A stretch of DNA of 32,313 bases from Candidatus Caccousia avistercoris (lineage in GTDB: Bacteria; Bacillota; Clostridia; Oscillospirales; Acutalibacteraceae): assembly GCA_018715025.1 (NCBI GenBank), contig DVMK01000218.1:1-32313 (forward strand). Reading direction: 5' to 3'. Positions 1-8,262 of this stretch are shown here, in pieces. The notes beneath the pieces were generated by a model. That model saw nothing but the letters and a program-made list of their open reading frames with translations, made no database searches and was not told where the DNA came from. Position 1 is the first letter of the stretch; every line of letters begins with the position of its first letter. The translations under genes were made by a program, and so were the position numbers.

Positions 1-34
1 CCACCGCTATCGCCGCTAACTCCCATATACTCAT
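1..34 (-). CDS. mntP: N-terminus of a truncated gene (MSIWELAAIAV...), probably MntP-type manganese efflux pump
   Basis: Minus-strand ATG at 34 preceded by AAAGGAGG (about 43-50). The 11 visible residues resemble MntP N-termini (S-L-L-E-L-x-L-I-A-x). The call rests mostly on the Mn riboswitch-like leader upstream; the gene runs off the window. Confidence 0.5.
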   Translation of the reverse strand, partial: MSIWELAAIAV

Positions 35-66
35 TTCTGTTTCCTCCTTTGAAGGCCGGCAAGGGC

Positions 67-107
67 AAAAAAAAGAAAGACTCATCTGCTCCCCGTGCAG
101 ATAAGTC
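67..107 (-). terminator. Intrinsic terminator in the leader of the left-edge gene
   Basis: Stem GACTTATCTGC/GCAGATGAGTC (11 bp with one G-U, 7-nt loop) at 79-107, followed on the minus strand by TTTCTTTTTTTT. Its 5' arm overlaps the closing strand of the riboswitch P1. Confidence 0.85.
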
Positions 108-182
108 TCGTCATTTAAGAAGATGCCAGGAAAAATTCCAGTCTGTTGGCATTTTCACACCGTGTGCCGACTACTCCCTTAT
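101..182 (-). ncRNA. yybP-ykoY (manganese) riboswitch aptamer
   Basis: Minus strand reads ATAAGGGAGTAGTCGGCACACGGTGTGAAAATGCCAACAGACTGGAATTTTTCCTGGCATCTTCTTAAATGACGAGACTTAT. It has the GGGAGUAG and CAACAgACUGG motifs, an ACgAGACUU 3' end, and P1 AUAAG/CUUAU. Confidence 0.8.
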
Positions 183-190
183 GTCCCCCT

Positions 191-219
191 ATTATACAGG
201 AAAACAGAAATTCTGACAA
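191..219 (-). promoter_or_regulatory. Sigma-A-type promoter of the riboswitch transcript
   Basis: TTGTCA (214-219), 17-nt spacer, TATAAT (191-196) on the minus strand. Confidence 0.8.
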
Positions 220-312
220 GAGGAAACGGAGTATTTTTTGACAAAAGAGAGCATCTGGGGGCGGGGGAAGAACCCTCCCGGCCGGGATTCCCCCAGCCGG
301 GCAGGTATGCTC

Positions 313-1707
313 TTATGCTTCCGCCTGCTTTTTTTCCGGCGGCGTGTCCGCATTCTTCTGAAGCCGGCGGAAAAGACGGGCCAAAACCACCACAGCCGCA
401 ATGGAAAGGATAACCTCGGCAACCAGCTGGGCATACGCCAGCCCGTACAGGGGGAACAGGAAATTCAGCAGACAGAGGGCCGGAATTTCCAGCACAATTT
501 TTCTGAGTATGGCGAAGAGGAAGGATTCCCGGCCCATTCCGGTGGCCTGGAACACGCCCACGGCAAGAAAATCCACACACAGGAAGGGAAGCCCCAGGCA
601 GAAGCCCCGCAGAAAGCTGGCGCCGTAGGCCACAATACTCTCGCTCTCCATAAACATCCGCACAAGGAAATCAGCCCCCACAAAATACAGAGCCGATACC
701 AGCAGGACGAAGCCCAGCGCCAGCTTGACGGAAAAAGTGACGGTTTTCTTCATGCGCTTCACATTCCCGCTGGCGTAATTGTAGCTGATGAGCGGCATAA
801 TACCCTGAGAAAGCCCCATGGAAATATAGGTGGGAACCATATTGATCTTCTGCGTAATTCCCATGGCGGCCACCGCGTCGGCCCCAAAGGCGGCGGTGAA
901 ATTGTTCAGCACCGTCATGCCGGTAACGTTCAGCAGGTTCTGAATGGAGGCGGGAATGCCCACAGAGCAGACCCCCACCACGATGCTCCTGTTCAGGCGG
1001 AACATGCTGGGGCGGATGCACACGTAGGTTTTGCCCCGCTTTACAAACAGCAGCACAAAGAAGTACAGACAGGCCACACAGTTGGAAATGAAAGTGGCAA
1101 GCCCCGCGCCCTCGGCCCCCATGTGAAAGCCCCAGGGCAGGACGAAAACAGGGTCGAGCACAATGTTCAGCAGGCAGCCGCTCATGGTGCCCACGCTGGC
1201 GTGCAGGGCCGAGCCTTCCGCCCGCACCAGGTACGCCATGACCACGTTCAGAATGGCCGGGGCGGCCCCCCAGGACACCGTCCATTTCAAATAGGCGGCG
1301 GTGGCGCCCGCCGTTTCGGCGCTGGCCCCCAGCAGGGTGAGAAGAGGGCCGCTGAAGGCCGTGTAGAAAACGGAAAACAGCAGGCCGAAAAAGATGGAGC
1401 AGTAAAAGCCGAAGGCAGAACTGCGGTACACCGTGTCGTAATCCCTGCGCCCCAGGGCGCGGCTCATCATGCTGGAGCTTCCCACGCCGAACAGGTTGTT
1501 GATGGCGTTGAAGGCCAGCAGCATCGGGGCCGCCAGGGTGACGGCCGCGTTTTCAACGGGGTCGTTCAGCATGCCCACAAAATAAGTGTCTGCCAGGTTG
1601 TAAAGCACCGTTACCAGAGAACTGAGCACAGTGGGCACCGCCAGCTTCATAACGGCTTTGGGAATGGAGGTCTTTTCAAACAGAAGGACCTTGCTTGCGT
1701 CTTCCAT
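313..1707 (-). CDS. MATE family efflux transporter
   Basis: MEDASKVLLFEKTSIPKAVMKLAVPTVLSSLVTVLYNLADTYFVG... is typical MATE. ATG at 1707 is preferred over the longer ORF start at 1908, which lies upstream of the predicted transcription start. Confidence 0.92.
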   Translation of the reverse strand: MEDASKVLLFEKTSIPKAVMKLAVPTVLSSLVTVLYNLADTYFVGMLNDPVENAAVTLAAPMLLAFNAINNLFGVGSSSMMSRALGRRDYDTVYRSSAFGFYCSIFFGLLFSVFYTAFSGPLLTLLGASAETAGATAAYLKWTVSWGAAPAILNVVMAYLVRAEGSALHASVGTMSGCLLNIVLDPVFVLPWGFHMGAEGAGLATFISNCVACLYFFVLLFVKRGKTYVCIRPSMFRLNRSIVVGVCSVGIPASIQNLLNVTGMTVLNNFTAAFGADAVAAMGITQKINMVPTYISMGLSQGIMPLISYNYASGNVKRMKKTVTFSVKLALGFVLLVSALYFVGADFLVRMFMESESIVAYGASFLRGFCLGLPFLCVDFLAVGVFQATGMGRESFLFAILRKIVLEIPALCLLNFLFPLYGLAYAQLVAEVILSIAAVVVLARLFRRLQKNADTPPEKKQAEA

Positions 1708-1810
1708 TATCCGGCCCGCCCCCCTTCCCAGCGGAAAAATATTGCTATGGCACTGTTCAAAGCTGAGACCCTCCTTCTGCTTCTCTCCCGCCTGTACCCT
1801 CGCCGCCGGG

Positions 1811-1868
1811 AAAAAAGCGCCGCCCTGCCCGCCCGAAAACCGCCGGAACAGGACGGGCAGGGCAACGC
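1811..1868 (-). terminator. Terminator/attenuator hairpin in the leader of the MATE gene
   Basis: GCGTTGCCCTGCCCG (1854-1868) pairs with CGGGCAGGGCGGCGC (1817-1831), 15 bp with two G-U pairs, followed by TTTTTT (1811-1816). Confidence 0.7.
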
Positions 1869-1898
1869 GCGGCAAATTGTTGTTCTGGATTACTGATA

Positions 1899-1926
1899 AT
1901 AGTACCATATTTTAAGAAATTGTCAA
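1899..1926 (-). promoter_or_regulatory. Putative promoter of the MATE gene
   Basis: TTGACA (1921-1926), 16-nt spacer, TACTAT (1899-1904) on the minus strand. Confidence 0.6.
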
Positions 1927-1938
1927 ATCCTGCACAGC

Positions 1939-1970
1939 AAAAACCGCCCGGCAGAAGCCAGGCGGTTTTT
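1939..1970 (-). terminator. Terminator of the zinc-ribbon gene
   Basis: AAAAACCGCC...GGCGGTTTTT inverted repeat immediately downstream of the minus-strand stop at 1983. Confidence 0.8.
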
Positions 1971-1982
1971 CGGTTTCATGGG

Positions 1983-2489
1983 TTACGGTTCATTTCCCTC
2001 AGAGGGATCCTTTTCCTCCGAAGGCGGCGTGCTTTTTGCTGTGCCGCAGAAGGGGCAGAACATTCCCTCCTTCGGGAGGACGGCCCCGCAGGAAACGCAT
2101 TTTTCTTCCGGCGTTTCCTCCTCCTCCACCTGAGGCGGATCGCTCTTTTCCCCGCAGAACATGCAGTACTGAGACTCAAAGGGAATCTCTTTCCCGCAGG
2201 CCGGGCAGCTGCGCAGGCTCTTCAGCCGCTGCATTCTGGCTTCCACCTTTTCTGCCCGCAGGCGGGAAGCTGTGGTCTTCCCGAACAGGAGCAGGTACTC
2301 CTCGCCGGGGCAGTCATGGTTCTGCTCGTAGTAAAGGCGGCCGATTTCGCCGTAGAGGCGCTCTGTTTCCGCCCTTTCGGCAGCCAGCACCGAGGCAAGG
2401 CGCGAAAGCTCTGCCAGGTCTTTGGTCCTTTGCACTACGTTTTTGCCGGTGGAGGTGATCACTTCGCCCAGATCATCAAAAAAGTTCAT
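1983..2489 (-). CDS. Zinc-ribbon domain protein (two CxxC...CxxC ribbons)
   Basis: CPACGKEIPFESQYCMFCG and CVSCGAVLPKEGMFCPFCG modules after a coiled N-terminal half. Confidence 0.85.
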   Translation of the reverse strand: MNFFDDLGEVITSTGKNVVQRTKDLAELSRLASVLAAERAETERLYGEIGRLYYEQNHDCPGEEYLLLFGKTTASRLRAEKVEARMQRLKSLRSCPACGKEIPFESQYCMFCGEKSDPPQVEEEETPEEKCVSCGAVLPKEGMFCPFCGTAKSTPPSEEKDPSEGNEP

Positions 2490-2597
2490 AGGTCTTCCTC
2501 CTTACTTTTTACAGAAACAGGTTTTTGTTTTTCCCATGCTCTCATTTTATGCGGCAAATATTGAAAATATATGGGTTATTTGTAAAGTATTTGTCAA

Positions 2598-3251
2598 TCA
2601 CACGCCGCGGCGGTAGAGAATATAAGAGTACGCCACCGGGGCAAGGGCAACTGCCGGAAGGACAACCGCCAGAAGCGGCCCCATCGCCCCGCCCCAAAAG
2701 CCTGCAAGCGCCACCAGAAGGCCGCCCGCCACCCACAGCCGCCCGGCCAGGCGGTGGGTACGGTTCCAGTTTTCCGGGCTGTGCAGCGTCCAGGGGGTGC
2801 GCACCCCCATGGTGTAGTTCTGCCTGCACTTCGGCATATAGTTCCCCACCAGCACAAAGGCCGCCCCCAGCAAAGCCGTGCAAAGCATGGGGAAGGGCAC
2901 CGGCACGCCCAGCGACGCGAGGAGCGTGGCCGGGTGAAGCACCAGGCACAGGGCGGGGCACAGCCATTTGGCCGCCGCCCGCAGCTTCTTTGACTGCCCG
3001 GCCTGCTTTGGGTCGTGGTCAAGGGCGGCGTGGCACACCAGATTGCAGAGGGTCATGAGTACGGGAAGAAAGAAAGCGGCCTGCGCCTTTGGCATGTACC
3101 CGTTCGCTTCGCCGGAAAAATCAAAGTGGACGGGCACCTGCTCCGGCAGGGCGGGGTACAAGGCCAGCGAAAGGGCAAGGGGAAGCAGGCACAGCCCTGT
3201 GGTGAGCGGCAGAAGGCTACGATTCTTTTTCCGGCGGTTCTTCATGTTCAT
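2598..3251 (-). CDS. sdpI: SdpI / DUF1648 family membrane protein
   Basis: MNMKNRRKKNRSLLPLTTGLCLLPLALSLALYPALPEQVPVHFDFSGEANGYMPKAQAAFFLP carries the DUF1648 signature. It lies directly downstream of an ArsR gene, as in sdpRI. Start chosen at the internal ATG near 3251. Confidence 0.8.
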   Translation of the reverse strand: MNMKNRRKKNRSLLPLTTGLCLLPLALSLALYPALPEQVPVHFDFSGEANGYMPKAQAAFFLPVLMTLCNLVCHAALDHDPKQAGQSKKLRAAAKWLCPALCLVLHPATLLASLGVPVPFPMLCTALLGAAFVLVGNYMPKCRQNYTMGVRTPWTLHSPENWNRTHRLAGRLWVAGGLLVALAGFWGGAMGPLLAVVLPAVALAPVAYSYILYRRGV

Positions 3252-3513
3252 CCCTCCCTGTGAACTGTGAAAGCCACATGACAATCTCCTCAAATACCGA
3301 CATGTTCAGCTCGTAGTAAATGAAATTTTTCACCCTGGTTTCCGTCACCAGCCCGGCCTTCTTCAGCTGGGACAAATGGTAGGAGATGGTCGCCCCCGTC
3401 ATGGAAAAACGGCTGCCGATCTCCCCTGCGGACATTCGGCCGCCCCGCAGCATGAGCAAAATTTCCCGCCGGACCGGATCGGCCAGGGCCTTGAAGGTTT
3501 CCGGAAACCCCAC
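3217..3513 (-). CDS. sdpR: ArsR/SdpR-type winged-helix autorepressor
   Basis: MGFPETFKALADPVRREILLMLRGGRMSAGEIGSRFSMTGATISYHLSQLKKAGLV... (GTG start). Overlaps the sdpI start. Confidence 0.88.
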   Translation of the reverse strand: MGFPETFKALADPVRREILLMLRGGRMSAGEIGSRFSMTGATISYHLSQLKKAGLVTETRVKNFIYYELNMSVFEEIVMWLSQFTGRDEHEEPPEKES

Positions 3514-3552
3514 GTCGTCTCCCCCTTTCCCGCCGTCTTTTGCTTTAATATC

Positions 3553-3581
3553 ATTATACCGCGTCCAAAGGCGGGGATCAA
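3553..3581 (-). promoter_or_regulatory. Promoter of the sdpRI-like operon
   Basis: TTGATC (3576-3581), 17-nt spacer, TATAAT (3553-3558) on the minus strand. Confidence 0.7.
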
Positions 3582-3695
3582 TAATATTTTGATATTTTTC
3601 TAAATACCATTCATCCCCCGCAAGGCAGGAAAAAGGCCGGTTTTAAGAACCGGAAAAGGCATGGCGGAAACAGGGAAAAATTTGTCTGGACTCTC

Positions 3696-3723
3696 TTGAC
3701 GGATGAAAAAAAAAGTGTATGAT
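3696..3723 (+). promoter_or_regulatory. Promoter of the second MATE gene
   Basis: TTGACG (3696-3701), 16-nt spacer, TATGAT (3718-3723). Confidence 0.65.
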
Positions 3724-3758
3724 AGAGGACGTATCTTACTTGGAAAGAGGGTCAGCCC

Positions 3759-5147
3759 ATGACCAAAAATATGACGGTCGGAAACCCGGCCAAGCTTATT
3801 TTCTTCTTTACCATTCCTCTGCTGATTGGAAACCTGTTTCAGCAATTTTACAGTATGGCCGACACTCTCATTGTGGGGCGCACCATCGGCGTAGACGCCC
3901 TGGCGGCCGTAGGCTGCACCGGCAGCATTTCCTTCCTGATCCTTGGCTTCGCCCAGGGCCTGACCTCGGGCCTTTCCATCATCACCGCCCAGCGGTTCGG
4001 CGCGCAGGATATGGACGGTATCCGCAAAAGCTTTGCGCACAGCGCCGTCATTTCTCTTGCGGTAACGGTGGTGCTCACCGCCATTGCCCTGCCTGCCGCC
4101 ATGCCCTTTCTGCGGCTGCTGCAGACCCCGGAGGAAATCATTCAGGATTCTTACTCATATCTTTCCGTCATCTACGGCGGCATCATCGCCTCGGTGCTGT
4201 TCAACCTGTTCTCCAACATTCTTCGCGCTTTAGGCGACAGCCGCACCCCGCTCATTTTCCTGGTAATCGCCTGCATTTTAAACATTGTGCTGGACTTCGG
4301 ATTCATTTTGATTTTTCAAAGCGGAGTGGCCGGGGCCGCCTGGGCCACCGTGATTTCTCAGCTTTTTTCCGCACTTCTCTGCTTTGTGTACATGATGAAG
4401 CGATTCCCGGTGCTTCACCTCCGGCGGGAGGACTGGCGCTTTTCCTGGGAAGAAGCCTCTCGCCACCTGCGGTTGGCTCTGCCCATGGCCTTTCAAAGCT
4501 CCATCATCTCCATCGGCGCTATTGTGCTGCAATTCACCCTCAACGGGTTGGGGGCCAACGCGGTGGCGGCTTACTCCGCTTCTCAGAAAATCGATCAGCT
4601 GGCCAGCCAGCCGGTGAATTCCTTCGGCGTGACCATGGCCACCTTCGCGGCGCAGAACTACGGGGCCGGAAAATTTGACCGGATCCGCAAGGGGGTGCGC
4701 CAGTGCTGCGCCATGTCCCTCTCGTTCGCGGTGGTAATCGGGCTGGTGAACATTCTGTTCGGCTACCAGCTTTCCACCCTGTTCGTAGGCCCGGAGGAGG
4801 TGGAGGTTCTGAACCTTTCCCACACCTACCTGAGCATTACCGGCTGCGCCTACTGGGTGCTTGCCCTTCTCTTCATCCTCCGCTTCACCCTGCAGGGGCT
4901 GGGGCAGTCCTTCGCCCCCACCATTGCGGGGATTATGGAGCTGATCATGCGCTCTTTCGCTGCCATTGTGCTCTCCATCTTCTTCGGCTTCGCCGGGGTA
5001 TGTACCGCCAGCCCTCTGGCCTGGGTAGGTTCCTGCATTCCCCTTTCCATCGCTTACCTGCTCACCATGCGGCGTGTGTTCGCCCAGCAGAAAAATTCCC
5101 CCCAGTTCCTCCCCGGGGGAATTGAGAAGGCAGAGGAAAATGCTTAG
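3759..5147 (+). CDS. MATE family efflux transporter
   Basis: MTKNMTVGNPAKLIFFFTIPLLIGNLFQQFYSMADTLIVGRTIGVDALAAVGCTGSI... is typical MATE. Confidence 0.93.
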   Translation: MTKNMTVGNPAKLIFFFTIPLLIGNLFQQFYSMADTLIVGRTIGVDALAAVGCTGSISFLILGFAQGLTSGLSIITAQRFGAQDMDGIRKSFAHSAVISLAVTVVLTAIALPAAMPFLRLLQTPEEIIQDSYSYLSVIYGGIIASVLFNLFSNILRALGDSRTPLIFLVIACILNIVLDFGFILIFQSGVAGAAWATVISQLFSALLCFVYMMKRFPVLHLRREDWRFSWEEASRHLRLALPMAFQSSIISIGAIVLQFTLNGLGANAVAAYSASQKIDQLASQPVNSFGVTMATFAAQNYGAGKFDRIRKGVRQCCAMSLSFAVVIGLVNILFGYQLSTLFVGPEEVEVLNLSHTYLSITGCAYWVLALLFILRFTLQGLGQSFAPTIAGIMELIMRSFAAIVLSIFFGFAGVCTASPLAWVGSCIPLSIAYLLTMRRVFAQQKNSPQFLPGGIEKAEENA

Positions 5148-5245
5148 ATTTCAAGATAAATATAACCATTCCAAAAGCCCGCTGACTGCACGGGGCGAAC
5201 TAAAAAATCCATCTGCAAATCTTTTTATGCAAGGAGGCTGACGGC

Positions 5246-5848
5246 ATGACGTATTCATCTTGGGAAACGCTGAAAAAGGACTGCCTTTCCTGCGAAAAAT
5301 GCCAGCTGAAAAACGGGCGCACCCAGGTGGTGTTCGGCACAGGGAACCGGCAGGCCAAGGTGCTGTTCATTGGGGAAGGCCCCGGCGAACAGGAGGACAA
5401 GCAGGGCAAGCCGTTTGTAGGGCGCAGCGGCCAATATCTGGATAAAATGCTGGCCGCGGTGGGCCTTGATCGGAACAAAGACCTGTACATTGCCAACATT
5501 GTAAAATGCCGCCCGCCGCAGAACCGGGATCCCCAGCCGGAGGAGCAGGAGGCCTGCCTGCCCTGGCTGCGGGCGCAGACGGCTCTGATCCGGCCGAAAA
5601 TCATCGTCTGCCTGGGCCGGATCGCGGCGATGAAGCTGATCCGGCCGGATTTTAAGATCACCAGGGAGCACGGCATCTTTTTTGAGAAGGCAGGCGTGGC
5701 CATGATGGCCACCCTTCACCCCGCCGCCCTGCTGCGGAACCCGGCTGCCAAGCCCGGCGCCCTGCAGGACATGCTGGCTTTGAGGACCAAAATGGAAGAG
5801 CTGGGGCTGGCGGAGCCGGAAACCTTTCCCGACGAGCCCTGCCCGTAA
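5246..5848 (+). CDS. Uracil-DNA glycosylase, family 4 (Fe-S type)
   Basis: CLSCEKCQL Cys motif, GEGPGEQEDKQGKPFVGRSGQYLD, NIVKCRPPQNRDP and TLHPAALLRNP motifs; AAGGAGG upstream. Confidence 0.92.
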   Translation: MTYSSWETLKKDCLSCEKCQLKNGRTQVVFGTGNRQAKVLFIGEGPGEQEDKQGKPFVGRSGQYLDKMLAAVGLDRNKDLYIANIVKCRPPQNRDPQPEEQEACLPWLRAQTALIRPKIIVCLGRIAAMKLIRPDFKITREHGIFFEKAGVAMMATLHPAALLRNPAAKPGALQDMLALRTKMEELGLAEPETFPDEPCP

Positions 5849-5861
5849 CAAGAGAACGAAA

Positions 5862-5898
5862 AAGCCTGGAAAGCGGAGGGATCTCCGTTTCCAGGCTT
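5862..5898. terminator. Bidirectional terminator between convergent genes
   Basis: AAGCCTGGAAAGCGGAG...CTCCGTTTCCAGGCTT with flanking A/T tracts. Confidence 0.8.
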
Positions 5899-5901
5899 CT
5901 T

Positions 5902-7146
5902 TTATTTTTGCCGCGGCATTTGGAACACGTCCAAAAAGCGCTTGGCCAGCACATCGTATTCGTAATTTTCCAGAATGAACCGGTGGCCTCTCTCTCCCAT
6001 GGCCTGCAGCTCCTGAGCCGGCGCGGCCGCCAGCTGTTCCGCCGCCCTGGCAATGGCGCCGCTGTCCTCCGGCGGGATGGAAACGCCGCACCCGGCCTCC
6101 GCCACCATGTCGTTCCCCGCCTCAATGGCGAAAATGACAGGCTTTCCGGCCATCATGTAGTCCATCAGCTTATTGGGGCTCACGCCGAACCGGAACAGGG
6201 GCTGGCGCTGAAGGCCCACGTACAGGGCGTCGAACTGGGAAAGAAGCTCCGGCACCTGATCCCGCTTGACGGCGGGGAGAAACTCCACGTTTTCTTCCAC
6301 ATGGAGCTGCCGCACCTTTTCCATGAGCCTTTCCCGCTCGGGGCCCTGCCCCACCGCGATAAGCTTTATTTTCTTCCCTTTCAGCTGCCGGCCGGCCTCC
6401 ACATAGCTGTCCAGCGCGTTGGCGATGCCATGGGCCCCAGTGTAGCCGATGAGAAACCAGCCGTCCCTTTTGTAGGCCCCCAGCTTGTCGCTGTACACCG
6501 CCGGGTCGTGGAAGGGGATCTCCCAGTCTGCTTTTACAATGCCGTTGGGGATGCAGACGAATTTTTCCGGCTTCATGCCGTGCTCAACGAAATGCTCCTT
6601 CGAGCAGGGCAGCAGGGACACAATGTAGTCACTGTACCGGCAGCAGTCGTTTTCCGCCCGCTGCATCACCATAATATAGGGGTGCTTGGGGCTCATGCCT
6701 CCCAATTCAATGGGGCTCAGGGGCCAAAGGTCGTGCACCTCATAAATCAGCATGGCGTTGTGCTTTTTGGCCAGCCGCCGGGCAGGGTAAATGTCCAGCG
6801 GATAGGTGGAGGAAGCGATGACCACGTCGGGCTTGCCGCAGGCCGCCAGCTCTTCCCCGTGGGTGTATAAGCCGTGAAGGAAGCCCAGCATATTGCGGAT
6901 GCGCCCTACCCCGTTCCCCTCATAGGGATTCCCGTAAATCCAAAAATAGCGGATTCCGTCAATCTCCTCTTCCTGGTATTTTTTTCCGTGAAGATCGGGA
7001 TTTTTAGTGCGCAGGTGGGAGAAAGAGCTGGCGGCGACAGTAACCTGGTGGCCCATCTCCACCCAGCGCTTGGCCATGAAATAAGGCCGGTATTCCATGC
7101 CGTGGGCGGCGCCGCCCGCGTAATGGTTAATCAGCAGGATGTTCAA
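5902..7146 (-). CDS. Glycosyltransferase family 4 (WbuB-like)
   Basis: MNILLINHYAGGAAHGMEYRPYFMAKRWVEMGHQVTVAASSFSHLR... and VGLQRQPLFRFGVSPNKLMDYMMAGKPVI donor-site region. Confidence 0.88.
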   Translation of the reverse strand: MNILLINHYAGGAAHGMEYRPYFMAKRWVEMGHQVTVAASSFSHLRTKNPDLHGKKYQEEEIDGIRYFWIYGNPYEGNGVGRIRNMLGFLHGLYTHGEELAACGKPDVVIASSTYPLDIYPARRLAKKHNAMLIYEVHDLWPLSPIELGGMSPKHPYIMVMQRAENDCCRYSDYIVSLLPCSKEHFVEHGMKPEKFVCIPNGIVKADWEIPFHDPAVYSDKLGAYKRDGWFLIGYTGAHGIANALDSYVEAGRQLKGKKIKLIAVGQGPERERLMEKVRQLHVEENVEFLPAVKRDQVPELLSQFDALYVGLQRQPLFRFGVSPNKLMDYMMAGKPVIFAIEAGNDMVAEAGCGVSIPPEDSGAIARAAEQLAAAPAQELQAMGERGHRFILENYEYDVLAKRFLDVFQMPRQK

Positions 7147-7164
7147 TTGCCCACCCCCTGCCTG

Positions 7165-8250
7165 TCAGGCCCCTGCCCCGCAGAGAATCTGCGCAATGCA
7201 GGCGGAGGCGCTGCCGTCGCCGAAGGGCTTGCTGTCCCTGGCGGCCGGGTCCGGCACGGTGTGCAGGGCCTTGTCCAGAATATCCTCTGTGGTCAGGGAG
7301 GCCAGGATGTTCCAATTTCCATGGAGGGTTTCCACCCATTCCGTTTCTGTGCGCAGGGTGACGCAGGGAACCTCCATGAAATAGGCTTCCTTCTGCAGCC
7401 CGCCGGAATCGGTGAGCACCTGGCAGGCCCCGCTGGTGAGCAGGAGCATTTCCAGGTAGCCCACCGGGTCAATGAGCTGGATGTTGGTGAAGCCGTTTTC
7501 CCGGATAGACTGCTCTGCCAAGCCTCTGGTGCGGGGGTGAATGGGGATGACCACCCGCTGGGGAAGCTGCTGGAAGGCGGCGAAAATACGGGTAACTGCC
7601 TCCACGCCCCCGTCGGTGGTTTCTGCCCGGTGCAGGGTGGCCAGCCGGTACTGCTTGGGGGTGAGGGAAAGCTCCTGGTAAATTTTCATCTTTTCCGGGT
7701 TTGCCCGGGCCACCTGCAGGAAGTGAAGCACCGAGTCCAGCATCACGTCGCCGGTGAGGGAAACGCCCTTCGTCAGGCCCTCCTTCGCCAGGTTTTCCAC
7801 CGCCGTCTGGGTGGGGCACAGCAGCCAGGCGGAAATATGGTCGGTGAGCACCCGGTTCTGCTCCTCGGGCATGCGCATGTTGTAAGAACGGAGCCCCGCC
7901 TCCACATGGGCCACCGGAATGTGCAGCTTGCTGGCGGCCAGCGCGCCGGCCAGGGTGGAGTTGGTGTCGCCGTACACCATCAGGATGTCAGGCCGTTCCT
8001 TCTGGATGACCTCTTCAATGCGGATGAGCATTTCCCCGGTCTGCCTGCCGTGGGAACCGGAGCCCACCCCCAGGTTGTAGGCGGGGCGGGGAATCCCCAG
8101 CTCTTCAAAGAACACGTCCGACATGTTTTTGTCGTAGTGCTGGCCGGTGTGCACAATCACCTCATGGCACAGGGGCTGCAGGGCCGCGCTCACCACAGAG
8201 GCTTTTACAAACTGCGGGCGCGCCCCCACAATCGTCAAAATCTTCTTCAC
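7165..8250 (-). CDS. wecB: UDP-N-acetylglucosamine 2-epimerase (WecB/WbpI family)
   Basis: MKKILTIVGARPQFVKASVVSAAL..., VHTGQHYDKNMSDVFFEELGIP, VMVYGDTNSTLAGALAA, and TDSGGLQKEAYF motifs. Confidence 0.93.
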   Translation of the reverse strand: MKKILTIVGARPQFVKASVVSAALQPLCHEVIVHTGQHYDKNMSDVFFEELGIPRPAYNLGVGSGSHGRQTGEMLIRIEEVIQKERPDILMVYGDTNSTLAGALAASKLHIPVAHVEAGLRSYNMRMPEEQNRVLTDHISAWLLCPTQTAVENLAKEGLTKGVSLTGDVMLDSVLHFLQVARANPEKMKIYQELSLTPKQYRLATLHRAETTDGGVEAVTRIFAAFQQLPQRVVIPIHPRTRGLAEQSIRENGFTNIQLIDPVGYLEMLLLTSGACQVLTDSGGLQKEAYFMEVPCVTLRTETEWVETLHGNWNILASLTTEDILDKALHTVPDPAARDSKPFGDGSASACIAQILCGAGA

Positions 8251-8262
8251 GGGGAACCCTCC

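Noticed and set aside
3636-3665. CCGGTT...AACCGG hairpin with flanking A/T tracts as terminator of an unseen gene
   Set aside because: No supported gene ends here on either strand; left unassigned.
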